64,000 bases of DNA, from positions 66,142,607-66,206,606 of the forward strand of contig NC_052359.1 of the NCBI RefSeq assembly GCF_009727055.1. Reading direction: 5' to 3'. The notes under the pieces are model-generated. The model did no database searches. It saw nothing but the letters and a program-made list of their open reading frames with translations, and was not told the DNA's origin. The stretch comes from Benincasa hispida (lineage: Eukaryota; Streptophyta; Magnoliopsida; Cucurbitales; Cucurbitaceae). Positions 25,308 through 36,487 of the stretch are shown here, in pieces. Position 1 is the first letter of the stretch; every line of letters starts with the position of its first letter. The position numbers and the translations under genes are program-made.

Positions 25308-25545
25308 GGCCTCTATAAGGAGAATATTGATATGCAGCTGCCTCAGGACTCAAGAAAGCGCTTGAATTGTTGTTCATCATTCTTCTTCAACAAGCGTCTA
25401 AAGAATGGTGCGTTCAGCGGCACCACAGGTTTTTCGCGTTAGACGTACTTGGTTCTGAATGGCTTGTGGTCTCAGGTGTTCTTTCTTCTTAATCTTCTAC
25501 TGCCATTGAACGTGTGTTGCGTTCTTTTGAAGAAAAAAAGAAGAG
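25308..25545 (-). pseudogene. Athila gag-protease linker, broken end
   Basis: It translates with frame changes to KPVVPLNAP, FRRLL-KKNDEQQFKRFLE and RQLHINIPLIEAL-like segments, matching the other copies at 30800-31080 and 21540-21890. Similarity ends abruptly near 25545 inside the Lys-rich stretch, which marks a second breakpoint. The gag that should follow is found at 31623. Confidence 0.65.
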
Positions 25546-26689
25546 ATAATCTTTCCCAATTCCCTTCTCTAAACGCATTATGCCTTGAGCCCTACTCCCA
25601 CGCGTCGCATTCCTCAGGACCGGATGCTAACTGCTTATCTCCCTCCAGATTAATTTTCCTCTTCTTGTCACTTCTCTTTTCTTTTAGGGCCTTCATCGCG
25701 TTATTGCGTGATCAGTGAGCGATGTCTGGGCCAAATCCCTTTCTTCTTCATCTTCTTTTTCCTAATTCTATCTTTTGAGCCATTATGCATAAGCGCTCCA
25801 CTTCGTCCTATTTCCACGTGCATGCGTTTGGGTGGATCAAGAACGCACTCTACTTGCTCTTCTTGCTTGGCTTTGATTTAGCTTGCCAAATAGCCTCCAC
25901 CATCCACTTCTACTCTCACCCTTCGAGTGCCAATTCCGCCAATTTCTTCAAGGTTATGCTTTGATGCCAGGACTGTCAGAGCTCGGCCCTGGTGGGTGCA
26001 TGGTGGGGGTTGTCTCGGCTGGGTATGCGGCGACCCAGGGGAGAAATGAACAATTGGGGAACACAACGGTTGGCTAGACGTGTTTGCTTCACTGGGTAGA
26101 TGTGGCGCAAGGGTTTGGATTGACAGTGGAGGAGGTGATGCAACGGCTGGTGATGGGGCATTATGGAGGTAAGCTTGAGATGACGGTCATGCGGTCACAT
26201 CTCACATGGAGTGATGTTTGGAAATGAATGGGTGGTGGCGCGGGCTTGGTAAAATGCTTATTGGCAGCCGTAGATGACGAAGGGCCGCTGCCTAGGTTTC
26301 GAAGGGTGTTTTGGGTTTTGGTTTTAGGGGTGTTTAGGATGTTGGGTGGTCTTGAATGGAGGTTTTGTGGGGTGTTTTAGTGGGCTTCGACCGATGACGG
26401 TCGCTGGGAGGTGGAGGATGCCCACCATGGAGAAGCGTTTGGGTTTGGGACAGAGGTTTTTGAGTTTTCCAAGGGCTTGGGGAGGCAAAATTGGAATACA
26501 TAACGAAGAGGAGAAAAACTTACCGGTTGATATTTCATAAGCCTCATCAATTTGGAATCGACTTATCAACGAACGCTTGACGACATCGTGGTTGAGAGTG
26601 GCTGGAGAGATGCTTGAGCGAACGGCGGCAAAAAGGAAACAAGAGGGCTAGCTTTTTTTTTCTTTCACAGAGGCTCGAAGTAATGATAT
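25546..26689. other. GC-richer segment beyond Athila 3' UTR, origin unknown
   Basis: This lies past the Athila 3' non-coding region (minus sense) and has no counterpart elsewhere in the window. It is richer in G and C than its surroundings, especially at 25970-26460. On the minus strand an ATG in a good context (ACCACGATGTCG near 26589) starts a serine-rich stretch, then a frame reading LISRFQIDEAYEISTG followed by GGTAAGT, a splice-donor-like sequence at about 26518. It may be Athila 3' sequence, a captured host exon, or flanking DNA. I recognise no product. Confidence 0.4.
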
Positions 26690-27129
26690 GAATAAAAGGA
26701 AACAAAGGGTTTCGTCTTAATATAGGCCTAGGGAGAGAAAGTTGGGGTGAACGTCAGGCGACGCTGACATCTGCAATTTAATGTGAAGTCGAAGGATGTG
26801 TGCTCGGCTTCCCAGAAATCGAAAAGTGGTTTTGCATTTTCGAGAACGCGTCCCTTTTGATGGGCCATGCGTTAGATTTAGTCTAATTTACGTGTCGTTA
26901 TTCCCATCCCGATTATACACAACTTTTTTTTTTAAAAAAAAAAAAAAAAAAAGTAAATCTCTAAGTATGAGGCAACAATGAACAATCAACTAAAATGCAG
27001 ACAAACCAAACAGAACAAACCTCAAATGCATTGGTAAATACATAATCGCAAAAAAGAATAATGGAAAGAGGAAGCGTCCCTAGAAATATATGTTCGATGT
27101 CGAACTTAGGGATGCTTCGACGTAAAGGA
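26690..27129 (-). other. Athila 3' non-coding region (second, noisy copy)
   Basis: This matches 1-425 in order, including the A/T homopolymer block at 26922-26953, with many one-base insertions and deletions. Confidence 0.75.
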
Positions 27130-28280
27130 CTCAGCTGGCTCGCATAGTGCGAGAGATGACTTTTTGACATTCTACGCATTCTTCATGTATGGCTTCACCT
27201 TGGCCTTTACTTTGAACGCCCTTTTGTGCCATCCTCCCGCGTTAATTCTTACCAACTCATGGAGTAAAAAGAGTTGTTTTATAATGATGGACTTGACCAC
27301 CTTGATTTTAATTTTCCAGAAACAAATGCAATCGTTGAATTGAATTAATAAAACTTTTTGGCCAACTCAACAAGCTTTCCTTACTTAATGTGTGGTCGCT
27401 TACCAATGCTTGGGGTCTTTCTCCTTGTAGAGCTTGTTGTTCTCGTATGCGTCATCGCCACTCCTCAAGCTCAAATTGAGCAGAAGTTTACGTTGATGCC
27501 GCTCCACCGGCGGTCCAAATTTCAAAAATTTAATCTTTTCACTGCCAAAAAGTTTTGTGCTCTCAACTCTTATGGTAAGTGAACAAGCTTTTCCAATACT
27601 AGATGAGTATTGGAGACTATCAATGGGGGTTTGTAGGCAGTCGTTGTAGGCCCAGAGGGCCTTCATCCAGCTCTGTGCCCAGTCTTTCTGCGATTGCGTT
27701 AACAACCTTTCTCCAGGATAGATTTTATTTCCTATTTGGATACTTCAGCTGGAACCGTTTCGTGTTGTGGGTGGTAGGCGGTATAGGAATTTTTGTGCCT
27801 AATCATTATATTTGGCAAAGTAATTAAAAATGATGCGATTAATGAAATGCGTACTTCGTCACTTATCAGGGCTCTTGGCGTTCCCAAGCATGTGAAGTAT
27901 GTTTTCTTTAGTAAGAAACTGGAAACAGTTGATTCATTATTTCCTGGATATAGCTACTGCTGTGCTACCCAACTTTGATACATATCTACTACAAGCAGGA
28001 TATATGTTTGGCCCACAAGATAGGGAAAAGATCCTATAAATCAATTGCCCTGCAAAGCAATCAAATAATTCAGACTTCGAGAATATTGTTTAAGGGCACT
28101 CGCGTCCCTTGATGAGATATTCTGATGGCGTTGGTAGGGGTCACAACTACGAACATACTCCCTCGCAAATCTTCTGAAAAGGGTAGGCTCAAAAGTATCT
28201 GCTTTGAAGGATCTTCGCAGCATTCTTTGCCCACCAAAATTGCCCTTCGGTAAAGAGAGTCATGATACACTCGCTCCAAG
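27130..28280 (-). pseudogene. Athila integrase relic (second, noisy copy)
   Basis: Same integrase as 426-1529 but split over many frames by single-base indels, most of them in or beside homopolymers. Fragments such as SQKDWAQS, MKALWAYNDCLQTPID and [10 protein letters not shown] are readable. It shares the Tyr in place of the last zinc-binding Cys (CDPY). The error pattern resembles uncorrected long reads more than ageing. Confidence 0.8.
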
Positions 28281-28860
28281 ATGCGTTTGTGTTTCTTCTC
28301 TCAGTAGCGCATCAACGCATGATGGATCTATGGCCTTGTTAAATAGAGACAATGGTTCATCCAAAAATAAATTTACTGTCGTGTACTAACCGTTCTCTTC
28401 TTTCTAAGAGTTGAAGTTCCCGGGAATTGCTTGGTAGTTAAATTAATTAACTAGTGTCCCGCATACCAAGTTCCCTGCCTTCACTCTGAATAAGCTTTCA
28501 TCAGGAAATGAATCTTTGAATTCTCACTTGTCCTTTTGATCTTGCATTTCCCTGTTTTCCCAATCTGGACCAGGTGTCATCATTGATTCTCAATTCCCTT
28601 CCCTGTCCTGATATCATATGTAAAATTCTTATAATAGCAGCACCCATCTTGAATTAATCTTGGCTTCTGCGTCCTTTTTACTCATCAGAACTTTATGGCT
28701 GAGTGATTCTTGTATAGAATGGTGGCTGACGCACCAACTAAAGATTACGATCTAACTTCTTCGATGCTCCAAACACTACAACCAACATCTTTTTCCGTGG
28801 TTGTGTAGTGGTTCCTGTGAGTCATTCCAGTGTTTTGGACGTGGTAAGAGATGAGATGTA
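28281..28860 (-). pseudogene. Athila RNase H and linker relic (second, noisy copy)
   Basis: This parallels 1530-2087. The RNase H block near 28630-28860 continues without interruption into RT sequence at 28861 (CTCATCTC then ATGTAATCAAATTTCC). It is thus the reference joint showing that 2087/2088 and 23805/23806 are broken. Confidence 0.8.
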
Positions 28861-29885
28861 ATCAAATTTCCTTCTCTCCCCAGTATGGTCCTTACTACAA
28901 CATCACTACGTGTCGCACATGAGAATTAAAACACTAAGTCCACATCCGGTGCTATTAGTACCGGAAGCTGTAGTCACAAATATTTCAATTGTTTCAAACG
29001 TGTCACGACAATCGTCATTGAAATGTGAGGACTTGTTCGCGTTCTAGAATGTCACTCAGACGTTCATCGCATTTGATGAGAACATCCTCTAACGAACCTT
29101 CGATAAAAGCCAGCAATGTCCTAGAAAACTTCGTAGAGCTTTCACATTTGATGGTGGTATGAGAGTTTAGCTATGACAATCTATCTTGGCTTCAATCACT
29201 TCCAACCAGCTTTAGATACTTTGTGGCCTAAGAACAATTCTTCCGAGTCCACAATGAAGTGACATTTTTCCTCATTCAGCACAAGGTTTGTTTCCCGCAT
29301 CGAGCAAGGAACGGCCTCCAAATTATCTAAGCGTGATTGGAATGATTCTCCAAAGACGAGAAATCTCCATGAAGACTTCAACGGTCTTTTCTAGAGAAGT
29401 CAGAGAAGATAGTCATCATACATCCTTTGAAATGTTCCAGGGCATTGCACAGAGCATAAAGGGCAATGCGTCTAACGCCAAACGTCCAAAGGGACTAAGG
29501 TAAACTTTGTCTTTCCTGATCTTCTGGGTCAATCAAATAATCTGGTTTATAAACAGAGTAACCATCAAGGCAACAATAAATTCTTGCCAGCAAGTCTGTC
29601 ATCGGGGGGTGCAATTTGGTCAATGAAAGGAAGGGGGAAGTGGTCCTTCTTGGTTGTTGCGTGAGCTTCTATAACATACAGATGTGCCAGCCCGTGACAG
29701 TCCTCGAAGGAATAGTTTTCATTATTAACTATTGACTATCACGGTTGTTCCCCTTTTCTTGGGAACCCATGGGGACTGGCTTACCCAGTCTGCTGTCGGA
29801 TTATATGAATAGATGACTCCTGCTCCAACCCTTTTATGGATTTTTCTTTCTTGACACTTCCTTCATTAGGGGTTCAGCCTTTTTT
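28861..29885 (-). pseudogene. Athila reverse transcriptase relic (second, noisy copy)
   Basis: RT blocks run in the same order as 23806-24430, plus the ~400 bp missing there (28860-29240). The palm motif near 29365 is frameshifted by a missing base. Short readable pieces include FGESFQSRLDNLEAV and ETNLVLNEEKCHF. Confidence 0.8.
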
Positions 29886-31080
29886 AAGGCTTTCAATCGA
29901 TCGACTTCCCTTCTTCCAGCCTGAATTCTTTAATGCATGCACTAAGATGGGCTGATGCCACGGATATCCACTAGCGTCCAACCTATTGCACGCATGTGCT
30001 TTTTCAGCATCTGCAAAAGAGAGTGCTCGTTAGGCTTAGTAAGATTCGTGAAATAATTTACAAGGTAAAGTTTTTGTTTGTTCCAAGGAAGGCATATTTT
30101 CAGGTGATAGGTAACGGTTTCAACTCGAGTTCTGGTGGTTTCTCCTAGTATGACGGCGTTTGGGTTTCGGTCCACCGCTTCACTCAGACTTGGGTCTCTT
30201 TTTCAGGCAACTCTATTAACTGTTCAGTTGACAGAATCCTTCATTATCCAGGAATTGTTAATGTGTTTAACACATTTAACTTCACCTCTTGATTATCCCG
30301 CGCATCAGTTGCAATTCTCCTTTATGCACGTCCTATTAAACTTCCAGTGTGCTAAAGAATGGGGTGTCAAGGATAACTTGGTACATCCCCTGTCGCGCTT
30401 CATAGTCTAAAGATAATAAGATTTGCTGGGAAATATGAAGTTGTCAACTTTTATACAAGAAAATTGTCTTCAAAAATCTTTCCTTCAAGGTAACTTGATT
30501 TTCTGTCAGGGAGTTCGAAAGAGTAAACAGAAGTGGGTTGTGCTTCGCCCAATTCCCAATTCTTAAAACATTAAGAGTGGCATGAGATTTATGCTTGCTT
30601 CCCAATGCATAACGCATTTCCCACATCCAACCCTCCTATCGAGCATGGGACTGTGAGCTCCCCGGGTCCTTTCTGTTCCTTGCGTTAGATTGTTGCTTAC
30701 TACGGCATTGCCACTCCTGCGTTAAGCGTTAATTACCTCTGTCTCGTTGACTCTTCTTTTATGCGTCAAATATATCCTTTCAAAAGTTTGACATATTTGG
30801 CATTTGATCCAGGCCTCTATATAGGAGAAATATTGATATGCAGCTGCCTCAGGACTCAAGAAAGCGCTTTGAATTTGTTGTTCATACATTCTTCTGTCAA
30901 CAAGCGTCTAAAAGAAGTGGTGCGTTCAGCGGCACCACAGGTTTTTCGCGTTAAGCACGTACTTGGTTTCTGAATGGCTTGTGGTCTCAGTGTTCTTTCT
31001 TTTAATCTTCCTACAGCCATTTGGAACGTGTGTTTGCCGTTCTTTTTTGAAGGACTTTCTCCGTTTCTTGGATCTCTTCT
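29886..31080 (-). pseudogene. Athila protease region relic (second, noisy copy)
   Basis: This covers the protease-RT linker (29890-30180, SLLQMLKKHMRAIGW readable), the protease (about 30185-30800) and the upstream linker to 31080. Every segment has indels relative to 24431-25545. The short open stretches here have no independent meaning. Confidence 0.75.
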
Positions 31081-31597
31081 TTCTCAAGAGTGTTTTTCCA
31101 CTCCGCAACATCACCGCATGACATTGCTCCTTCCAATTGTTGATTTCCCAGGAGTTTCATGTTGCTAGTAGAACTCCAGGCAACCTACTTTTACTCGCTC
31201 GCTATTTGCCCTATCCTGTGATTCTCCAGTGTTCTGACAGCACGATGCCTAGCTTTTCAGCAAAGCGTCATCCTGGGAAGATGTAACTCATTTGAATAGG
31301 TTCTCAAATGAGAATTCCTGAGCTCGACGCCTGTCTTCTCTAAGGCTTCAATTTGGTGTGGCTGATGTGTTGGTTGAAATGCAGGCGGCGGTCTTGTCTT
31401 TAGTGTTGATTCATACCCCTGGGTGTGTTCTTGTTGATTTCCTCCTGTCCAAGCCAATTTGGGATGGGTCCTCCTTCCCAGGATTATATTATTGGAACCA
31501 AATGGGTTTGATTGTAGAATGAAGCCATACTGCGTGGGTTTTATGGCACTCAGCATAAGAATGAGATTCTCCACAACCACGCAGCCACCATGGGCTG
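31081..31597 (-). pseudogene. Athila gag C-terminal part with zinc knuckle
   Basis: This is the C-terminal region of gag, the structural protein that packages element RNA. Near 31560-31590 the minus strand encodes, after allowing for one missing base, a CVVCGESHSYAEC-type zinc knuckle (C-x2-C-x3-H-x4-C), the form common in Athila gag. A block corresponding to HPKLAWTGGNQQ follows. The stretch is frameshifted. It abuts the second gap. Confidence 0.7.
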
Positions 31598-31622
31598 NNN
31601 NNNNNNNNNNNNNNNNNNNNNN
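31598..31622. other. Assembly gap, 25 N
   Basis: This is a run of exactly 25 N inside Athila gag. Gag sequence is on both sides in the same orientation, noisy on the left and clean on the right. Confidence 0.97.
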
Positions 31623-31649
31623 CCCGAATGCTTCTACCTGATTCACCTT

Positions 31650-32642
31650 CTACTGATTTGATGTGTTCCCTAGCGATATGTTCTGCAAAAGGCTGGTCAT
31701 CGTAGCCACTTGTGTAGAAAATGTGGCTATTGTGTTGGAATCGATAGAATTAACATTCTGAGATCTCTTCTTCCTATCAGCTCTTATGTCATACGAATCG
31801 TCCACCCATTCCATGTTGTGCTTAGCAATGCAGTCTAATATCTCTTTAGCTTCAGTGTAAGATTTATCCATAATTCCACCAGCTGCAGCTGCGTCAGCTG
31901 CCATCTTCGATGCTCTATTCAATCCACCATAAAAAGTCTCCATCTGGATAGTTAGTGGTAGTCCATGGTTCGGGAAATTTTTGACCAATCCCTTAAAACT
32001 CTCCCATGCGGAGCTTAAGGTGTCAGCTTCTTCTTGTTCAAAGTTCATAATCTCTCGATGCCTCCTCGCGTTGGTGGTAGGTGGGAAGTATTTTTGTATA
32101 AATTTCTCCACCAACTTCTCCCAGGTAGTGATTTCACCAGGCTTCAGTGAGCTTACCCATTGTTTTGCGTCATCATGCAAAGCTAGCCTGATCACCTCTA
32201 AGGTGATTCCAAAAATCACAAATGAGTTACACATTTCCAGGAAACGCTTCATGTGGGCGTGAGGATCTTCTCCACGACCACCCCCAAATTTTCCAGCAGT
32301 CTGGAGCATTTGAAGCATTACAGATTTCATCTCGAACCTTGTCCTATCTGGCGTTGGGTATATGATTCCTGGAGAGAAATCATACAATACAGAGGACGCG
32401 TATTCCCTCATGGGATGCGTGCTACTGTTTGCCATTAGGATCGAATTTTGTGCAGCATGAGCTAGTTGTTGAGCTAAGTTCTGATTTTTTTGGTTGTCTG
32501 CCAATGCTTGTTGCCTGTTCTGTTGTCTGAGAAGTTGCTACCTCAACCTTCGACGACGATTAGATCGGTTTCTACGTCGGAAGGTCCTATCAATCTTGGG
32601 GTCGTATATAAGTTCAGGAGTGCTCTCCCTGCTCATAAACAT
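31650..32642 (-). pseudogene. Athila-type gag (N-terminal and capsid region)
   Basis: This is the gag capsid region of the main Athila element. A start at 32642 (MFMSREST) or 32636 (MSREST) leads into an Arg-rich stretch, an in-frame TAG at 32540-32538, and then a 284-codon open stretch. Its gag domain shows FGGGRGEDPHAHMKRFLEMC (about 75-95), FGITLEVIRLALH, DDAKQWVSSLKPG, TTWEKLVEKFIQKYFPP, ETFYGGLN and EAKEILDCIAKHN. It ends at a second TAG (31649-31647) ahead of the zinc-knuckle part. An open frame this long with few indels contrasts with the copies at 20013 and 26.7-31.6 kb. The first TAG sits where Gln is expected. Confidence 0.85.
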
Positions 32643-32727
32643 TCACAAGCATAGGCTTAGCTCGTAATACTCCCTCGACTGAAGTGTTCCTACAAAAGAT
32701 TCAAACGAAATTTCTGATTAGTTTTGT

Positions 32728-32758
32728 TTTTGAATCCCCAAAAACGGTGCCAAAAACT
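32728..32758 (-). promoter_or_regulatory. Athila primer-binding-like site
   Basis: Directly inside the 5' LTR, the minus strand reads AGTTTTTGGCACCG then TTTTTGGGGATTC. It resembles the TGGCGCCGTTGCCGGGGA block of Athila/Tat elements, where minus-strand DNA synthesis is primed, probably by tRNA-Asp. The core is mutated (GCACCG for GCGCCG). Confidence 0.7.
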
Positions 32759-34308
32759 TGTTCGTTGTTATCGTGATTCGAGCTGGGAGTGTATTGTATA
32801 AAATAAATTGGAAAAATAAGTTCTAAGTATAAATGATGCGTTGATGCTTTGATGCGTTTATGTATTTGTAATGCGTTGGTGCGTTAGAGATGTGCAATAG
32901 AACACATGACACTCCTGACGTTCAAGTTTTCCTAAATTAGACCAAGTATAAATCCAATTTAGGTTCCTGGTAAGTCCATGGTCGAACTCAGGGATTCAGT
33001 TAAGCTAACGCATACCTTGCATTGTAGCTATTGTAGGGGTTTCCTAAATGTATGAGAGAGATGTGTTATTTACACTAAGGTGTTGTGCTTGTGCAAGAAG
33101 ATACAAAAGAGTTGAGTAGTGAGTGATGGATCATGTGAAAATGGATTTTAATGTAAGTGGTATGCGTCGATCTAAGATATGTACACGAACCAGAATGTGA
33201 TGTGGATGAGGTGGCTTGCTTACCTTTGTTTATACGTTAGACTCTTATTCGATACTTCTCAATGAGAATAACATACAAAACCTATCTCTAGGATGCGTGC
33301 GTCGAACACAGAATGCAATAAACACCAGTACACCAGTAAGTCTATCTCTAGATGTACTAGGCGTTCTACTTGATGCTAGCTTATTTACTTTTTCGAATAA
33401 TCTAAGCTAAGGATGCTTTTACCAATTGACCAAGTTGGTTTAAGCGTTTGAAATGAAGTTTTGCATAAAGTATAGATTAATTCAACATCAACAAGAAATA
33501 AACAATGGCAAAGTGTGATGCATCAAATATATGAATTTATAAAGAAGTAGATTGTCTTTACAAAAGCAATATTTAATCAGATGAAATGAAAGCGATAAAT
33601 GAGATGAAAGGAACTGAGTCAAGCCACAGAGTACAATCTCTTGTATCCCTTTGGCTTAATTCTATTTATGTACAATCACTTGTATAAGAATTGGACGAAG
33701 TGTTTTTCTCAAGCTTGGCTTCCTCCGCTCCTTGACCAGCGGTGATGGTGGTTCTCTATCCTTGAGCTCTTCTTGGCACATAGTATAGCTTTTAAAGATC
33801 TAAAACTACGACTACGCTAATACTAAGAGTAAGAACTTGAAAATTTTCTGAACTGTGAACTCTGGAGGGCTTTCATCTATTTATAGGCATTGGTCATCTT
33901 CAGCTTGGTGATGGGCAGCATTAAAGTCCATGCCCTGGTCAGTCGCTTAACACTCAGAAACTTTTCAGACACTGCCTGCTGCAGGTGCCCATACTTGCAA
34001 GTGGTGATTTGACACAAATAGCCTGAATCAATAAATCTTCTCTGCACTGAATTCCCTCCGACGCATGGGCCCATGATTAGAACTTTGCCTACGATCACTT
34101 TCTTAATCATGCCATAGCTTCTTGTTGAAATCCTGCAATATAATGCGTTAGTGCCGCAGTATTTAGTAATAAAACTTATTTTGCATGAGTTTGCTAATGT
34201 TTTGAGTAATTCCATGCGTTTCTTCTAAAAATGAGGAGAAATTATCATTAAAAACCTTAGTTGTTCCAACTTAAGAGCCAAAATAACTTTTATTTCTACA
34301 AGTTATCA
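32759..34308 (-). repeat. Athila-type 5' LTR, ~1.55 kb
   Basis: It starts TGATAACTTGTAG at 34308 and ends CGAACA at 32759, directly before the primer-binding-like site. It contains a TATA box, no long ORF of interest, and several ATGCGT-type words near the 3' end (32840-32890). It is inserted in a Tekay-like LTR fragment. Its noisy mirror copy is 18298-19879. The partner 3' LTR is outside the window. Confidence 0.8.
33877..33888 (-). promoter_or_regulatory. TATA box of Athila LTR
   Basis: Minus-strand CCTATAAATAG lies in the middle of the LTR in the correct sense for transcription toward gag, which places U3 at about 33890-34308. The call is by motif and position only. Confidence 0.6.
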
Positions 34309-35023
34309 GTATGCGACCAATGGTATACGCGTATGCGGCCGAAGGAATGCGTTGGTAGTATGCGATGGCATGCAGCGATGGATGCGATGGATGCAGTAGT
34401 GGCATGCGGTGATACTGCACAATGGATGCGATGGCATGTGGTGATGGATGCAATGGATGCGGCAGCCTTGCTAAGGTATAAGCTATGCGATGTAAGAAGC
34501 TAAGGTGGACGCATGGTGATTTGTCTTTGCATTGTTAAGGCTTGCGGTGACAAAGTAAATGAGTTGGGTTGCGTTGTGAGAGATACGATGGTGTTGAGTT
34601 GAGAACCAAGTTGATCCAAGGGTTTCTATGCATTGGTGATATACTATGCATTGGTGATATGCCATGCGTTGGTGATATACTATGCGTTGATGATATACTA
34701 TGCGCTGGTGATATACTATGCATTGATGATATACTATGCACTGGTGACATACTATGCATTGGATAGGCAATGCGTTGGTGATATGCCATGTGTTGATGGT
34801 ATGCTATGCGTTGGTGATGGGCTATGCGTTGATATCCGAGGCTAGCAGTATGTGTTGAAAGGGGAGTTGGTCATCATCCTAGTTGAACGCATATTGAGTT
34901 GGATGGATGCATATGAAGGATGAACGCATATGAAGGATGAACGTATATGAAGAACGTCATCCAAACATGTGGCTTGCTAGGAGGGAGTCTTAGGCCTTAA
35001 GGAAATGAGGTGGATGCACGAGT
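34309..35023 (+). repeat. Tekay-like LTR fragment, ATGCG-rich
   Basis: This is the U3-like part of an LTR in plus sense. Its segment 34860-35010 (GGTCATCATCCTAGT, GAACGCATAT, ATGTGG) has a reverse-complement relative at 36640-36800. It is cut on the left by the Athila LTR and on the right by the head-to-head LTR pair. Its 5' half is full of GATGCGATGG-like words. Confidence 0.6.
34624..34836 (+). repeat. 18-bp minisatellite in LTR
   Basis: About a dozen tandem units of the type ATGCRTTGGTGATATACT follow one another with point changes (GCATTG, GCGTTG, GCGCTG, GCACTG variants). The period of 18 keeps all frames open and produces hexapeptide-repeat ORFs on both strands that are not genes. Related shorter runs lie at 36830-36910, 15590-15670 and 17750-17960. 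Confidence 0.85.
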
Positions 35024-35139
35024 TGTCACACCCCGCCCCAGACTACCCTCTGAGCCTGAGAAAGGGCATGACTGCAGTAGTTATCAACCTTTTTGTTGAC
35101 ACTTACTGCCTAATAACTTTTGCGGAAATAACTCTGATA

Positions 35140-35160
35140 CCAATGAAAAAATTCAACAAC
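35140..35160 (-). promoter_or_regulatory. GGTATCAGAG motif of left arm (possible primer-binding site)
   Basis: Minus strand: TTCATTGGTATCAGAG. This is the usual plant primer-binding motif for initiator tRNA-Met and is directly preceded by a CA that could end an LTR. It lies about 110-130 bp inside the outer end of the arm, not at it, so two readings of the LTR end are possible. The right arm has the same motif in plus sense at 39264-39275. Confidence 0.5.
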
Positions 35161-36473
35161 CAACTGATTAAGTCAAGGAGGCAAACAACAACGGATTAAG
35201 TAGACCCCTTTTATTACAACAATGTAATGTTTATACAACTCCAAGACTTAATTACAAAGTTTACAACAACAACTGTAAAACCCTCTGGAAGTGTAACTGT
35301 GGCTTGTGGCAGACCTTGACCTTAGCAGCACTTGGAACTCCTCACCTTTCGTTCCTAGGAAGAAAAACATGAAATAACAGATTGAGCTTCACAAAGCTCA
35401 ATGAGTGGTAAGCAACTTCTAGAGTCTATTTCAACTCATAAACACAAGCATATCATAGATACGAGGTTACAATCAAACCTCAGCCTTGAACGAGTCTGTT
35501 CTCAACTCTATCTACATGCACAGTAGATAGCTAAACTGATAACTATTTAGAATGAGTATGTTGTCTACCTACACACACGGTAGATAGATAACTGTTACTA
35601 AATACAATGCTTACTCTTTACGTTTTCTTTGTCTCCTATATGCACATAGCTCCCCATTCATGGGCTCAGAAGCTAGGCCTATCAGCCCTCTGACCATCCC
35701 ATATGAGGATCCTCCCATAGGCTCAAGAACTAGACTTCTCGTGTCCCCTGACCATCCTGTGAGGTTTTGCTTATGGGCTCAGGCACTAGGTCTATTGACC
35801 CCCTGACCATCGCGATCACATAACCTCATTCTCATGCTAGATACTCATTCATAACCTAAGCATATACAATTTACTCTAAAAGATATGCTTTAAGACTTGA
35901 AGGAAAGTACCACTCACCTTGTCGTTTAGGAACATTTCTCTCTAGAAGTTCCTTGATCTTCCTGGGCTTCTCTTTGGAACCCTAAATTCCAAATTCAACT
36001 TAAAGCTCAGACTGCTCATAGTTCTAGGTTTTATCTCGGGCTACTTCCTTCTACAAATATGCTCTAAAATGTTTCAGGAAGCTTACCTCGAATTCCTAGC
36101 TCATAACTCTTCGTGGTTTGGCCGAAAACATTAAAACATCAAGACTGGCTCAGCTTACCCGACAGCTCGACCCCTCTGTCTTGTCCTCATTCTCCAGCCC
36201 GATTCCTTGGAGCTTCTTCTCCGGCAGCCCAACCCTGAAAACTAGACTCTCATAGCTTTCAAATGGCTTTGGAATCACTCAAACGCACGAGTATTCTGGG
36301 AGAACTTCTCGTCCCAAGTTGATGCTACTTCCTGTCCTTTCTGTCCAACAGCATCTCCCCTCTTGGAACCTCTTGACCAACGCATGGTCTTGCTACCAAC
36401 GCATAGTCACCCCTCAATACACTCTTCTTTATGTATTTTGAAGAGAATTTGAGTTCCCATCTGAAGTCCTTGG

Positions 36474-36487
36474 CCTTATTTATAGGC
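36474..36487 (-). promoter_or_regulatory. TATA box, left arm
   Basis: Minus-strand CCTATAAATAAGG lies in an LTR context near the inner end of the arm and would drive outward transcription to the left. It is the mirror of the box at 37945. Confidence 0.55.

Noticed and set aside
34624..34836. CRISPR-like regular array
   Set aside because: Units are contiguous without unique spacers, in plant retrotransposon DNA. This is an ordinary minisatellite.
34483..34845. Hexapeptide-repeat ORFs on both strands
   Set aside because: They arise from the 18-bp tandem repeat, which keeps every frame open. There is no promoter, homologue or codon bias to support a protein.
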